A stretch of DNA of 64,000 nt from positions 40,593,834-40,657,833 of the forward strand of contig CM033745.1 in the NCBI GenBank assembly GCA_019671005.1. Reading direction: 5' to 3'. A program made the translations under genes and the position numbers. Source of the DNA: Hibiscus mutabilis (taxonomy: Eukaryota > Streptophyta > Magnoliopsida > Malvales > Malvaceae). This document shows positions 1-10,339 of this stretch, piece by piece. The notes beneath the pieces were generated by a model, which did no database searches, was not told the DNA's origin, and worked only from the letters and a program-made list of their open reading frames with translations. Each line of letters opens with the position of its first letter. Position 1 is the first letter of the stretch.

Positions 1-1277
1 GCACGGGCAGCTCAGTTGCCGTGGCAACTTGCACGACGGGGTTGCTGTGGCAACTAATTGATGGTTGCTTGGGTGACTAGTTGGGCAACTACTTGGGCGA
101 CTGGGCAGAACCTTCAAGGTTCGGCGGAGCGTTCTTCAATGGTTTCTTCTTATCCCTAAGTCGAAACTCTAGCTACTTGTGCATGCCTTGATAATACATC
201 CCTGCGTGAATCAAGGGTGAACAACAACCAATCTTGCGCTCCTCTTAGCCGTTGAAATCCTTAACTTATTCCTAAGCCGGATTAATCTTCACCATCATTG
301 GATTGAATAAAGATCATATTCATTCGTTTCTTGAATCTAACTCTCCCGATATTAGATAAATGGATGAAATCACGAGATCCTTTCCTAATTCACTCGCAAA
401 CAATAATAAGAATCAAGAATGAATAAACCTTGAAATAGAAAAGTGCAAACTCTTATTACCTAAACAAAAACCAATAGTTTCTCACAACCACAAAACACAA
501 TAACCATAGCCAAGTAAATTTAGTTCATGGCTAGGTTCCAAAGAAACACAAGATAAACAATCCCTAGCATGAACCCAATCGAACAAGGAAGAAAATATGA
601 AGCTTGTCGAAAATCCCTTGCCCTAGGTGCTTGCCGAAAATTCCCCTTTGCTTCCTCTCTTGGTCTTGTCAAAATTCCTTCTTGCTCTCCCCCTTGATTT
701 GTCGAATTTCCTTGCTATTTATAGGGCTAGGCCAAAGTCCTTCTTTTATTAGGAGTTTGAGTTGGAATTAAATTATCTTTAAAGAATATAATTCTTTATT
801 ATAATTTTATTCCTATTAGAACTTCTCCTATCTTCTTGGAATTTAATTCTTCTTTAATCTCTGCATGGCAATCAAATTCCTTTGGGCTTGGGCCTTGCTC
901 CATGTCATCTTGGGCTTGTAAAGTCATGAATTTCGACATCCATATTGCTTTTGGTCTTTGTCGACAAATGCCATGGCAACTGGCTCGGCGTCTCCTTCAT
1001 GCACTGCCCTGGCAACTAGCTCGGCATATCCTTCATGCATTGCCCTGGCAACTAGCTCGGCATTGCTTTGGCAAGTGATCCTGCACATACACACACAAAA
1101 ACACACCAAAGCAGCATCTTTTTCCACAAAAATCACCAAGTTATGTAATCAAGCTCAACGATTGAAGGAAACATGGATTAATGCATGAATGGCTAACTAT
1201 GCAACTAATATGAGCCTAAGTCTAACAATAATATGAGTAGAAAGGGTAAGAAAAATAGTACTTTTGAACACTTATCA
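1..1277 (-). repeat. ATH1 3' LTR, partial
   Basis: Aligns base for base with 8535-9775 apart from a few substitutions and small indels, the largest being one extra tandem unit near 970-1060. It ends CTTATCA at 1277, immediately before a C-rich stretch that is the polypurine tract on the element strand. The first roughly 277 bp of the LTR (compare 8258-8534) lie beyond the window. A TATA box on the minus strand (TATAAATA) sits at 716-723. The short open frames at 836-1188 are in this LTR and are not taken as genes. Confidence 0.92.
966..1075. repeat. Short tandem repeat in ATH1 LTR, about 36-bp unit
   Basis: Three units here of the pattern GGCAACTNGCTCGGC followed by CTTCATGCANTGCCCT. The other LTR copy (about 9509-9562) has one unit fewer. 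This is the main length difference between the two LTRs and looks like slippage or unequal exchange after insertion. Confidence 0.8.
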
Positions 1278-2127
1278 CACCCCCAAACTCGAACTATTGC
1301 TTGTCCTCAAGCAATGCAATCTCATAATTACCTGCCAAGACTTCAAATTTTCACAAACTTAGCTTTGAACTTGATTTCAATTCTCTGAACCGGGGCACAA
1401 AGTATGATTGGCTTTTTATTTTTCGGAAAACTGAGGAGTTAGTCGGAATTAAACTATAATGCTTGTGAGTGTGTGCAAGTTGATTTTTTCAGATTCTATG
1501 CAAACAATAGGTTTTCAAATTACTTCATTGGGTTCTTTTTAACATGTTTTAACTAGAGCCAATTTCGGGCACCTCTAGTGTTTTATTTTTAGTTTTCTTA
1601 AGTTAATTTAATCGACTAGAGCCGGTTTCGGGCACCTCTAGTTAAAAATAAATTTTAACGCCTCCTAGAGCCAGTTTCGGGCACCTCTAGTGATCAATTT
1701 TTTAGCATATGCTAGAGCCAATTTCGGGCACCTCTAGCATTCATCCAATTTTTATTCTAATCCCCCAATTAGTTAATTATCAACCTAAGTTTACTAGAAC
1801 TCCTTAAATCAATCCAACCACAACAGTGTTCCATCAAATTTAGCATCATAGTAAAATTCTAAGTTTTTCCATGGTTATCCTAGAATAAAAATTCTATCAA
1901 TTAAGTGCATTGGCAAAGTCATCATTGAATATTCATCAAATCTAAGCAATTCTTGTTCTAATTAAAGGATTGGCAAGCAGTTTATGTATCCTAAATATAA
2001 TGCTTAAGATTAATGTAACTAAACATGGTAATTACTAATAACAATCCCCCTCAAACTCGAGTGAGGCATTCTCCTCAATGCATGCATAAAAATAACAAAA
2101 AATAAAAATAAAAATGCATACGAGGAC
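1278..2127 (-). other. ATH1 polypurine tract and 3' non-coding region with four 26-bp repeats
   Basis: The plus-strand bases from 1278 (CACCCCCAAACTCG) are the complement of a purine-rich tract abutting the 3' LTR, as needed for plus-strand priming. Between it and the last ORF is AT-rich sequence with no credible coding frame. Four copies of a 26-bp unit that starts CTAGAGCC and ends CACCTCTAG lie at 1553-1578, 1616-1641, 1665-1690 and 1712-1737. Each unit has short inverted ends (CTAGAG / CTCTAG). Confidence 0.8.
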
Positions 2128-2364
2128 TTACTCCGAGAGTTCATCATCGTAGATGATTAGTTTCCTTTTGGTCGGTGTCTTGATTCTCTTGCTTGAATGC
2201 GATGGTTGTTTTCTTGTTGCCGGGATGTCTTTAGCTTTGGTTGCCGTGGCATCTTCAGGGTTGGTTGCCATGGCATCAGCTTGTATAGGCACTATGTAGG
2301 TTGCCGCGACATCTTCTTCATTGGTTGCCGGAGCAAGGATCTCTGCAGTAAATTTCCTTAGCAT
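2128..2364 (-). CDS. Small ORF downstream of ATH1 integrase, unknown role
   Basis: A 78-codon frame rich in Ala, Thr and Asp, with repeated A-x-A-T motifs (VAAT, AMAT, ATAT) and a basic patch (KRIKTPTKRK) near the C terminus. It lies where some Athila elements carry an env-like ORF, but I see no signal peptide or membrane segment, so I do not call it env. The A-x-A-T motifs are encoded by the same GC-rich DNA word found in gag and in the LTR of this element. It may be the C-terminal tail of the integrase polyprotein after frame damage. Function unknown; reality as a gene uncertain. Confidence 0.3.
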   Translation of the reverse strand: MLRKFTAEILAPATNEEDVAATYIVPIQADAMATNPEDATATKAKDIPATRKQPSHSSKRIKTPTKRKLIIYDDELSE

Positions 2365-2502
2365 AGTAGTTGTGAGTCTTGTTGTGAAAAAGAAAACAAA
2401 GAAAACCTGAAAACTAAAGATAATGAAGAAAAAAAATAAAATATCTCCTAAAAATGAAAATAAAAAGAAAAGGAAAAAGAAAATACTGAGAGGAGAGCAT
2501 GC

Positions 2503-2970
2503 TCATGCATCTCCTAGGTTGACCACTTCCTTGTTACGTTCCACATGGGCACCATTGTAGTGCTTCAATCTTTGTCCATTAACTTTGAATTCATGGTTGT
2601 CAGAGATGGACTTGATTATCACAGCACCATGGGAGAATGGTTTGACGACTTCAAATGGTCCCGACCATCTTGATTTCAGCTTTCCCGGGAAAAGTTTTAG
2701 CCGAGAATTGAATAGGAGTACTAGTTTCCCTGGCGTGAATTGCCGTGGCAATAGTTTCTTGTCATGCCATCGCTTTGTTTTCTCCTTGTAGATTCGTGCT
2801 TTGTTATAGGCGAGTGCACGAAATTCTTCTATCTCATTGAGATCCATCAAGCGCTTTTGACCGGCACTTCCCCAATCCATATTCACGGTCTTGATTGCCC
2901 AGTACGCCTTGTGCTCGATTTCCACCGGTAGATGACATGTTTTACCATAGACAAGCCGGAAGGGGGACAT
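2503..2970 (-). pseudogene. ATH1 integrase, C-terminal part
   Basis: An open frame of 155 codons carrying the C-terminal half of a Ty3/gypsy integrase. Near the start it has SPFRLVYGKTCHLPVEIEHK, the typical Athila version of the block after the catalytic core. It continues with a basic helix (NKARIYKEKTKRWHD) and a DNA-binding region with GPFEVVK and a terminal NGQRLKHY. The frame is separated from the catalytic core upstream by frame changes around 2970-3000. The family protein inserts the cDNA into chromosomal DNA; this copy cannot work because the core is broken. Confidence 0.85.
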
Positions 2971-2972
2971 AC

Positions 2973-3760
2973 CTAATGGTGTTTTGAATGCAAATGCGAT
3001 ATATGCCCAAAGTCGTCATCTAGTCTTAATGACCAATCCTTCCTTGAGGATTTACAACTTTCTCGAGTATTCCCTTCAACTCCCGGTTGGAAATTTCTGC
3101 TTGCCCGTTGGTTTGTGGGTGATATGCCGTGGCGATCTTGTGTGATATGCCGAGCGTTGCAACATCTTGGCAATTAGTCTGTTGTCAAAATGCTTGCCCC
3201 GTCGCTAATAATTGCTCTCGGCATCCCAAACCGTGTAAATATGTTTTTCTGCAGAAAATCGTTGCACGGTCTTGGAATCGTCGTTGGGAACTGCAGCTGC
3301 CTCTACCCATTTAGACACATAGTCGACGGCGAGTAAGATGTATAGGTTGCGAATGAAGATGGGAAAGGTCCCATAAAATCGATCCCCATACATCGAACAG
3401 TTCCACCTCGATGATGTTCGAGTGGCATCTCATGTCGTCTAGAGATATTGCCCGTCCTCTGCGCAACGATCACATTGCTTGTAAAAGTCTTGGGCATCTT
3501 TGTACAATGTTGGCCAATACAAACCGGATTGCAAGACTTTGGCATGATACGAGTTCCTCCAAAATGTCCTCCATAGGGTGAAGAATGGCATTGCGGAGTA
3601 CATTCTGTTGCTCTTCTTGAGGACACACATCGCGTATAACCCGATCTGCACATTGTTTAAACAAAAGAGGCTCGTCCCAAAAGTAATGCTTAGCATCATG
3701 GCGGAACCGCTTCTTCCCTTGGTAAGTAATGCCATACGGAAAAATACCACAAACAAGGAA
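2973..3760 (-). pseudogene. ATH1 integrase, zinc-binding and catalytic core, frameshifted
   Basis: Pieces of one integrase lie in three or more frames. From upstream: an HHCC zinc-binding segment with YHAKVLQSGLYWPTLYKDA then CDRC (about 3460-3580), the first catalytic Asp region MGIDFMGPFPSSF (about 3360-3400), the following VDYVSKWVEAAAVPND (about 3290-3330), then AYHPQTNGQAEISNRELK carrying the catalytic Glu (about 3070-3130). Order and motifs are those of Athila integrases. At least three frame changes separate them. The unusually frequent indels may be mutation or partly read error in the assembly. Confidence 0.85.
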
Positions 3761-3812
3761 GTTAACTAAATCTGCGTGCGGTATTGTCGAGGCATGTGCT
3801 TTGCCGTAGTGT

Positions 3813-5033
3813 CTACTCCCAAAATTGCCGAGGCGTGTGCGTCAAAGACTGCTGCGGCGTCGAGAGTTGCCGAGGCGTGTGCATCCATGGTTGCCGAGGC
3901 GTCATGGGCTGCCGAGGCGTCAAGGGTTTCGATGCGATTAGAATTTGTTCATCCGGGAATGCATCGCATATCTCTAGATCCGCATCCTCCTCCCTATTGC
4001 GTTCCAAACGTGATAAGTGATCGGCCACTTGATTTTCTGTTCCTTTCATGTCCTTAATTTCAATATCAAATTCTTGTAAAAGTAATATCCAACGAATCAA
4101 ACGAGGTTTAGCATCCTTTTTAGCAAATAAGTATTTGATTGCCGAATGGTCCGTATGAACAATTACCTTTGTACCAATTAAATAGGATCGGAACTTGTCA
4201 AATGCGAAAACTACAGCTAGTAACTCTTTCTCTGTTGTTGTGTAATTCACTTGAGCATCGTTAAGAGTTTTACTAGCGTAGTATATCACATGGAAGGTCT
4301 TACCTGTGCGTTGGCCTAAGACTGCTCCTACCGCGAAATCACTTGCATCACACATGAGCTCAAAAGGTAGCGTCCAATCTGGTGGAACGACAATGGGTGC
4401 CGAGGCAAGCTTTTTCTTTAGGGTTTCGAATGCTTGGGTGCAAGAATCATCAAAATCGAAGACTTTATCCTGTTCAAGCAGATTACACAAGGGTTTAGTG
4501 ATTTTAGAAAAATTATGCATGAACCTCCTGTAAAAACCTGCATGTCCGAGAAAACTTCGAATTCCTTTAACCGAATTTGGTGGGGGTAATCTCTCGATCA
4601 CGTCCACCTTGGCTTTGTCTACTTTAATTCCCTTGGATGAAATCTTGTGGTCGAGCATTATTCCTTCATCTACCATAAAGTGGCATTTCTCCCAATTGAG
4701 GACTAAATCTGTTTCTTCGCATCTTGCCAACACCCTCTCTAAATTGCCGAGACAGCCGTCGAAGTCATTACCAAATACCGAAAAATCATCCATGAAGATC
4801 TCAAGGAAGTCTTCGACCATGTCTGAAAAGAGCGCCATCATGCATCTTTGAAAGGTTGTCGGGGCATTACACAATCCGAACGGCATCCTTCGGAAGGCAT
4901 AAGTACCGTAGGTGCATGTGAAGGTTGTCTTTTCTTGATCTTTAAGTGCTATGGCAATCTGATTGTAACCTAAATAACCATCAAGAAAACAAGAAAAAGG
5001 GTTTACCCGCAAGACGGCCAAGCATTTGATCAA
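3813..5033 (-). pseudogene. ATH1 reverse transcriptase-RNase H
   Basis: The longest open frame of the element, 406 codons. RT palm motifs are present: FLDGYLGYNQI, RRMPFGLCNAPTTFQ, and the active-site FMDDFSVFG (about residues 79-87). RNase H follows with CDASDFAVGAVLGQ, TTEKELLAVVFA and HTDHSAIKYL, so three of its acidic residues are visible. The frame then runs into a repetitive tail with TPRQ repeats (3813-3950) before the integrase. The true RT begins upstream in another frame: PFIDQMLGRLAGKPF lies just 5' of an apparent one-base insertion in a T-rich run near 5005. Role in the family: copying element RNA into DNA inside virus-like particles. Confidence 0.88.
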
Positions 5034-5760
5034 TAAAGGGTAATGGGAAGTGATCTTTCCTAGTGGCTTTGTTTAGCTTTCGATAGTCCATACAAACCCT
5101 CCAACCGTCCACATCCTGGTTGGGACAAGTTCATTATTTTCATTGCTTACCACTGTTATACCTCCCTTTTTGGTACACATTGTACCGGACTTACCTAATA
5201 CTATCGGAGATAGGGTATATAATGCCGCGTCAAGCCACTTGATGATTTCTTTCATTACAACCCCTTTCATGGCATGATTCAGTCTCCTCCGGGCCTCAAT
5301 TGAAGGTTTGTGATCATCTTCCAACAAGATCTTATGCATGCACACCGCCGGCTAATTCCCTTCAAGTCGGCAATTGTCCACCCTATTGCCTTTTATGTAG
5401 CTTTAACATGTTGATCAGCTTCTTTTCCTGCTCAGCTGTAACTTAGAGGAAATAATTACAGGTAATGTATTATCAATCCCTAAGTATACATATTTGATTT
5501 GCTCGCAATTGTTTCAACTCAAGAATTGGTGGATTTTCGATAGAGGGTTTTTCGATCTTACCTTCCTTACCTGAGTAGTCCAAAGTGGTTCAAAGTATGT
5601 ACATGGTCGATTGACTAGCCAATTTGCCTCTTCCGGTTGTTCCTCATCGACCGGTTCTTCATACTCCTCGGGTTTCCTCGTGGTCGGCAATGTAGTTGCC
5701 GAGGCAACTAAATTCCTCATCGGTTAAACTCTGCCGTGGCATGAAGTAGTTGGCATTCTT
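5034..5760 (-). pseudogene. ATH1 protease-RT linker and RT N-terminal region, broken
   Basis: Minus-strand fragments that precede the RT palm. The frame at 5073-5345 has MHKILLEDDHKPSIEARRRL, the family's segment before the RT fingers, and continues to MKEIIKWLDAALYTLSPI. The frame at 5514-5720 is an acidic linker (PEEYEEPVDEEQPEEANW). No single frame spans the region. Between them (5346-5513) I see only non-coding-looking sequence with stops. Confidence 0.7.
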
Positions 5761-5822
5761 CGGATCATCGGCATGCCTTAGTGTTTGGAATACATTTAGT
5801 TTGACCTGTTGGTCATTCACCC

Positions 5823-6115
5823 TCATTGTGAGTTCTCCTTTTCAACATCAATCAAAGTTCTCCCCGCCGCTAGGAATGGCCTCCCGAGAATGATAGGTGC
5901 ATGCTCATCTACTTCACAATCCAAAACAATAAAGTCAGCGGGAAAAATGAATTTATCAACTTTTACCAAGATGTCCTCGATTTTTCCCTCTGGATGCACA
6001 TAGGATCTGTCGGCTAGCTGCAGCATAATCATTGTAGGTCTTGCCTTCCCGATTCCTAGTTTACGGAAAACGATTTAGTCATCAAGTTTATGCTAGCCCC
6101 TAGGTCGCATAGTGC
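5823..6115 (-). pseudogene. ATH1 aspartic protease (retropepsin), frameshifted
   Basis: The catalytic segment CDLGASINLM (active Asp in D-L-G) is readable on the minus strand at about 6072-6111. The second half, with VLDCEVDEHAPIILGRPFL, is in the open frame 5823-6032; the ILGRPFL block is the conserved end of plant Ty3/gypsy proteases. A frame change lies between them near 6040-6060. The family enzyme cuts the Gag-Pol polyprotein into working parts. Confidence 0.8.
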
Positions 6116-6843
6116 TTTCCCGACATAGTGATTTCCAATAGAACGGTGTATTGAAAACTTTCGGGATCCTTCAACTTGGGCGGCATACGATTGTGCAACA
6201 TTGCCATGCATCCCTCTGTCGCGCAATCTGTTTCAAACTCTCCTAGCCTTGTTCTCTTGGACACAATGTCTTTAAGAAACTTGGCATAGTTTGGCATTTG
6301 TTCAATTGCTTCCACCAATGGCAAGTTGATGTGGACTTGCTTTAGGATATCAAGAAACTTCTTGAATTGGTATTCTAGCTTTTGTCGCTTCAACCTTTGT
6401 GGGAATGGTGGTGGAAGTCGGATATCTTCTATCCTTTCATTGGTTTGAAACCTGATTGACGGCATTGTCGGGACATCTGGAGTTGCCGATGCGTTATCAA
6501 CTGGGGTTGCTGAGGCATGCTTATCATAAGAAGCCGAGGCGTCATCGGTTGCCGAGGCATGTTTATTGCCGTTGCCGCGGCAATTCTGGTTCGATATCCG
6601 AGGCTTTGCCGCTAGGTTCGCCTTGATCTTTTTGTGGAGTTTTGTTTGACGAGGGGTTTGAACCTCTCTAAGTTGTTGGCCACTTCGTGGTGGTGATTGC
6701 CTTACATTGCTCATGGCGGTTCCTCTTGCGACTTGATGATCGCTAGGTAAACCTCCTTGTGGTCTAGTGTTGATTTTTTGAGCAAATTGTCCGACTTGTT
6801 TTTCCAATGATTTGATTGCCGCCTCTTGGTTTTGCAATCTCAT
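6100..6843 (-). pseudogene. ATH1 Gag C-terminal/Gag-Pol linker with A-S-A-T repeats
   Basis: A 247-codon frame. Its first part (AIKSLEKQVGQFAQKINTRP, then GGLPSD) is the conserved segment downstream of the Gag zinc knuckle in Athila elements. A basic Lys/Arg-rich stretch follows. Then come repeated ASAT units (about 6470-6600) encoded by the GC-rich word GTTGCCGAGGC. The last part (PPPFPQRLKRQKLEYQFKKF, then LKDIVSKRTRL) is the family's block just before the protease. The protein is expected to be a spacer region of Gag-Pol; it ends at a frameshift before the protease active site. Confidence 0.78.
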
Positions 6844-6946
6844 CTCGGTCTGTTAATAAAAGCATCGTTCTTTTTATGAAATTACTATTCTCACCATATA
6901 AGATTCAGTTTTCATCATAAAAGCATTTAGAGAATTTTCCAAAGAA

Positions 6947-7210
6947 CTAGATGTTGTTGGTTGTTGCTTTGCGGCATCCGCTGTCGTGGCATATTTTGCT
7001 GGAATCCGATGCTTGTGCATTCTGATTGTTCTGGTTTAGAGCATTGTTGGGATTACTCCATGAAAAATTCGGTGCTTTTTCCAAGCTGGATTGTATGTAT
7101 TGGACATCATGTTGTTGCCCGATTGTAATTCCCCACATAGAAGTTGGATTACGGATTCTCGCATACATTCGAAGAATTATGGTTATCACCACATAACTCA
7201 CAAAAAGAAT
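6947..7210 (-). pseudogene. ATH1 Gag zinc knuckle region
   Basis: On the minus strand near 7160-7205 a frame reads CELCGDNHNSSNVC, a CCHC-like knuckle with C-x2-C-x3-H-x5-C spacing, followed by VGNYNRA as in Athila Gag. The open frame recorded over 6947-7201 is a different, shifted frame. Frame damage separates the knuckle from both flanking Gag parts. Confidence 0.65.
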
Positions 7211-7399
7211 CCATTACCTTGACTTCATGTGTGTTGTTTGGTTTTTGCATGTTCGACCATCTTGGTTAAAGCGGCCAATTGTGCGAAATTGAATCGATGA
7301 TCCTAGTTCATGTATTGTGGCTTAGCGTCTAACTCCTCCTCTTCTAGTAGATGGGAATTGATAGTCATTCTTGGCCAGCCTGTTTAAAATTTACATTGC

Positions 7400-8152
7400 T
7401 TCCTCCGCGACTTATCTAAGAGTATGCTGTTTGCCGAGGCATCTAGCATCATCCTTGTTGGTGTATTCACGGCATTGTAAAACATTGTCACTTGCGTCCA
7501 CACCGAATCCGTGTAGGGCATTTGTGTAGAAGTTCTCTATATCGCTCCCAAGCCTCATACATGGATTCATCATCCGCCTGCCAAAAGAAGAATGTCGTTA
7601 CGGCTTATCACCAAATTTGGAAGATTAAATCTAGCAAGGAAATCACGACAAAGATCAGTCCAAGATGCTATGGATCCGGCAGGAATGCTATTTAGCCATG
7701 CTTTCGCCCTATCCCTCAGTGAATAGGGGAATAATCTTAATCGTAGGACATCGGGGGTGACTCCGTGTATCTTGAACGAGTTGCAAATCTCGAGGAAAGA
7801 TTTCAAATGTTGTCGTGCATCTTCGATTCTTTGAGCCGCCAAATTGACCTATTGTGTTGATCATATTAAACATTACCGGTTTCAACTCAAAGTGGTCGGC
7901 TTCAATTTCGGGTGCGACAACTCCTGGGTTAAGTCCATCAAGATCTTCTTCAAGATAGTCTCGAATAGTTTTGTTTCGTGCAAGAATCACTCCTCCTCCT
8001 GCTCGAACATCTTGATTCATATTGCCGTCTTGATTTGCCATTGCTTCTTTTATCCTTCGTCTAAGCCTTTGTAAGGTTCGTTCGATTTCTGGATCAAAGG
8101 GATATTCTGGTGAAGTCGGTCTCGCCCTAGTCATATACCAATGCAAAACCAA
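7400..8152 (-). pseudogene. ATH1 Gag, N-terminal and capsid part, frameshifted
   Basis: The start at about 8134 (MTRARPTSPEYPFDPEIERT) lies about 100 bp after the primer site. The first frame continues through DHFELKPVMFNMINTIGQFGG, then is lost near 7842. The next frame (7570-7842) has the capsid core with HLKSFLEICNSFKIHGV and LFPYSLRDRAKAWLN, typical of the retrotransposon gag family. A further piece (WQADDESMYEAWERYREL) is readable at about 7540-7590 in another frame. Gag forms the particle around element RNA; this copy cannot make a whole one. Confidence 0.85.
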
Positions 8153-8233
8153 AGTTTGTTAGCCCTTTGAATTTTAAACAAGAAAAATAAAAAAGAAAGT
8201 GCAAGAAAGTAAAAACAAAGTCGCTATTGCCAA

Positions 8234-8251
8234 TCCCCGGCAACGGCGCCA
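8234..8251 (-). other. ATH1 primer binding site, tRNA-Asp type
   Basis: The minus strand reads TGGCGCCGTTGCCGGGGA, the 18-base site used by Athila/Calypso elements with tRNA-Asp. It lies 6 bases inside the 5' LTR edge at 8258. Confidence 0.9.
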
Positions 8252-8257
8252 AAAACT

Positions 8258-9775
8258 TGTTGCGCATAATAAGTGCTACGCAAATGTACAAGTATACACG
8301 TCGCAAGTTATAGTATAAAAGATATCGTCTCCACAGGGATTTGTGCCACTTCAAGAATCTAGTCTCTTGCACTGTAAAAAGTAAAAACACAAGTGAAGGA
8401 TTATAGAAGTTTTAACTAATAACTAATCTAGAAAGCAATTAAGTAAAAGAAAAGATGAATTCGAATGAGAGAGATAGGATAGGTTATCGTGAGTTGAGGT
8501 GTGATAGCCGATTGGATTGTCTTGGTAAAAGAGTGCATGGGCAACTCGGTTGCCGTGGTGGCAACTTGCGACGACGGGTTGCTGTGGCAACTAATTGATG
8601 GTTGCTTGGGCGACTAGTTGGGCAACTACTTGGGCGATCGGGCAGCAACTTCAAGGTTCGGCGGAGCGTTCTTCAATGGTTTCTTCTTATCCCTAAGTCG
8701 AAACTCTAGCTACTTGTGCATGCCTTGATAATACATCCTGCGTGAATCAAGGGTGAACAACAACCAATCTTGCGCTCCTCTTAGCCGTTGAAATCCTTAA
8801 CTTATTCCTAAGCCGGATTAATCTTCACCATCATTGGATTGAATAAAGATCATATTCATTCGTTTCTTGAATCTAACTCTCCCGATATTAGATAAATGGA
8901 TGAAATCACGAGATCCTTTCCCAATTCACTCGCAAACAATAATAAGAATCAAGAATGAATAAACCTTGAAATAGAAAAGTGCAAACTCTTTACCTAAACA
9001 AAAACCAATAGTTTCTCACAACCACAAAACACAATAACCATAGCCAAGTAAATTTAGTTCATGGCTAGGTTCCAAAGAAACACAAGATAAACAATCCCTA
9101 GCATGAACCCAATCGAACAAGGAAGAAAATATGAAGCTTGTCAAAAATCCCTTGCCCTAGGTGCTTGCCGAAAATTCCCCTTTGCTTCCTCTCTTGGTCT
9201 TGTCGAAATTCCTTCTTGCTCTCCCCCTTGATTTGTCAAATTTCCTTGCTATTTATAGGGCTAGGCCAAAGTCCTTCTTTGAGGAGGAGTTTGAGTTGGA
9301 ATTAAATTATCTTTAAAGAATATAATTCTTTATTATAATTTTATTCCTATTAGAACTTCTCCTATTTTCTTGGAATTTAATTCTTCTTTAATCTCTGCAT
9401 GGCAATCAAATTCCTTTGGGCTTGGGCCTTGCTCCATGTCATCTTGGGCTTGTAAAGTCATGAATTTCGACATCCATATTGCTTTTGGTCTTTGTCGACA
9501 AATGCCATGGCAACTAGCTCGGCATATCCTTCATGCATTGCCCTGGCAACTAGCTTGGCATTGCTTTGGCAAGTGATCCTGCACATACACACACAAAAAC
9601 ACACCAAAGCAGCATCTATTTCCACAAAAATCACCAAGTTATGTAATCAAGCTCAACGATTGAAGGAAACATGGATTAATGCATGAATGGCTAACTATGC
9701 AACTAATATGAGCCTAAGTCTAACAATAATATGAGTAGAAAGGGTAAGAAAAATAGTACTTTTGAACACTTATCA
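8258..9775 (-). repeat. ATH1 5' LTR, complete
   Basis: 1518 bp, starting TGTTGCGC and ending CTTATCA on the plus strand. It matches 1-1277 over its distal 1241 bp. Transcription would run on the minus strand from a TATA box at 9250-9257. It contains GTTGCCGTGGCAAC-type words and the shorter form of the 36-bp tandem repeat. The following bases (GATAA) should be one side of the target duplication. Confidence 0.92.
9250..9257 (-). promoter_or_regulatory. TATA box of ATH1 5' LTR
   Basis: TATAAATA on the minus strand, within CCCTATAAATAGC; the same box is present in the other LTR at 716-723. It lies about 1 kb upstream of the primer site on the element strand. Confidence 0.6.
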
Positions 9776-10336
9776 GATAACAATGGAGGTGCTTGCTTAA
9801 ATTCTTGAAAAAGATGATGGAAATGGTTTCGGTGGAAACTTTCTATTGTGGAAAGTAGGTTTTAAGTGTTATAAACACTTTATCCCCTTTAGAGTATAGT
9901 TGGTGGAGGTTTCCCTCCATGAAGGGTAATCTATATTTTGTATACATATATTTCTTTTCTTACCTTTCCACCTTTAAGCTATAATAATTAGCTACCCAAA
10001 AAGATATCATCTCTACTCATCATCTACACAACTTCACGTGAAGTAGGCTGAAGCAATCAGCTTAGTCATAAATAAAGTAGGGAAAATTACGAAGCTAGTC
10101 TTTCAATTCTCAATCTTAACATTCTTCCTCCCAAGCCTTCAATTTTCATAATTTAGTCACATAATGACTTTTAAAGTATTCAATAAGGTTCGTAATCTAT
10201 AGAATTACTCAATTAGAGTCCAACATCGGTGTAATTAACCTTATAGTCAAAGTCAATACAATACTTGGAACTTTTTGATGTAAGGTTTCCGATCGCCGGA
10301 ACCCAATTCCTGCTAAACCAATTTTCAGGGTGTTAC
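9776..10336 (-). repeat. TEK1 3' LTR, portion left after ATH1 insertion
   Basis: Homologous to 15808-16246 of S1 in the same orientation, ending with the same GGTGTTACA terminus. The adjacent ACTCTCCCCCTTA is the complement of the polypurine tract. The rest of this LTR would lie to the left of ATH1, outside the window. No gene is seen in it. Confidence 0.82.
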
Positions 10337-10339
10337 AAC

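Larger units (their letters stand above)
1..9775 (-). mobile_element. ATH1, Athila-type Ty3/gypsy LTR retrotransposon
   Basis: Nearly complete element read on the minus strand: 5' LTR at 8258-9775, primer site at 8234-8251, gag, protease, RT-RNase H, integrase, polypurine tract beside 1278, and a 3' LTR (1-1277) cut by the window edge. Domain order protease-RT-RNase H-integrase shows Ty3/gypsy. The primer site matches the tRNA-Asp end, which is typical of the Athila/Calypso group, and the integrase C-terminal region (VEIEHKAYWA) is also Athila-like. Both visible LTR ends carry TG/CA. The two LTRs are almost identical by eye, suggesting recent insertion, yet pol is shifted or stopped in many places. 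The right flank (9776 on) is homologous to S1 from about 15808, so ATH1 sits inside a TEK1-family LTR. The left target duplication is outside the window. Confidence 0.9.

Noticed and set aside
836..1188. Overlapping frames on both strands (up to 80 codons)
   Set aside because: They lie in the ATH1 LTR, with a shorter copy at 9370-9686, and arise from the 36-bp repeat; no protein family or start context supports them.
1553..1737. Four spaced 26-bp repeats resembling a CRISPR array
   Set aside because: Plant retrotransposon context, only four units, spacers of unequal length (21-37 bp) and no cas genes.
2128..2364. Envelope-like protein of ATH1
   Set aside because: Right position for Athila env-like ORFs, but no signal peptide or membrane segment; kept only as a small ORF of unknown role.
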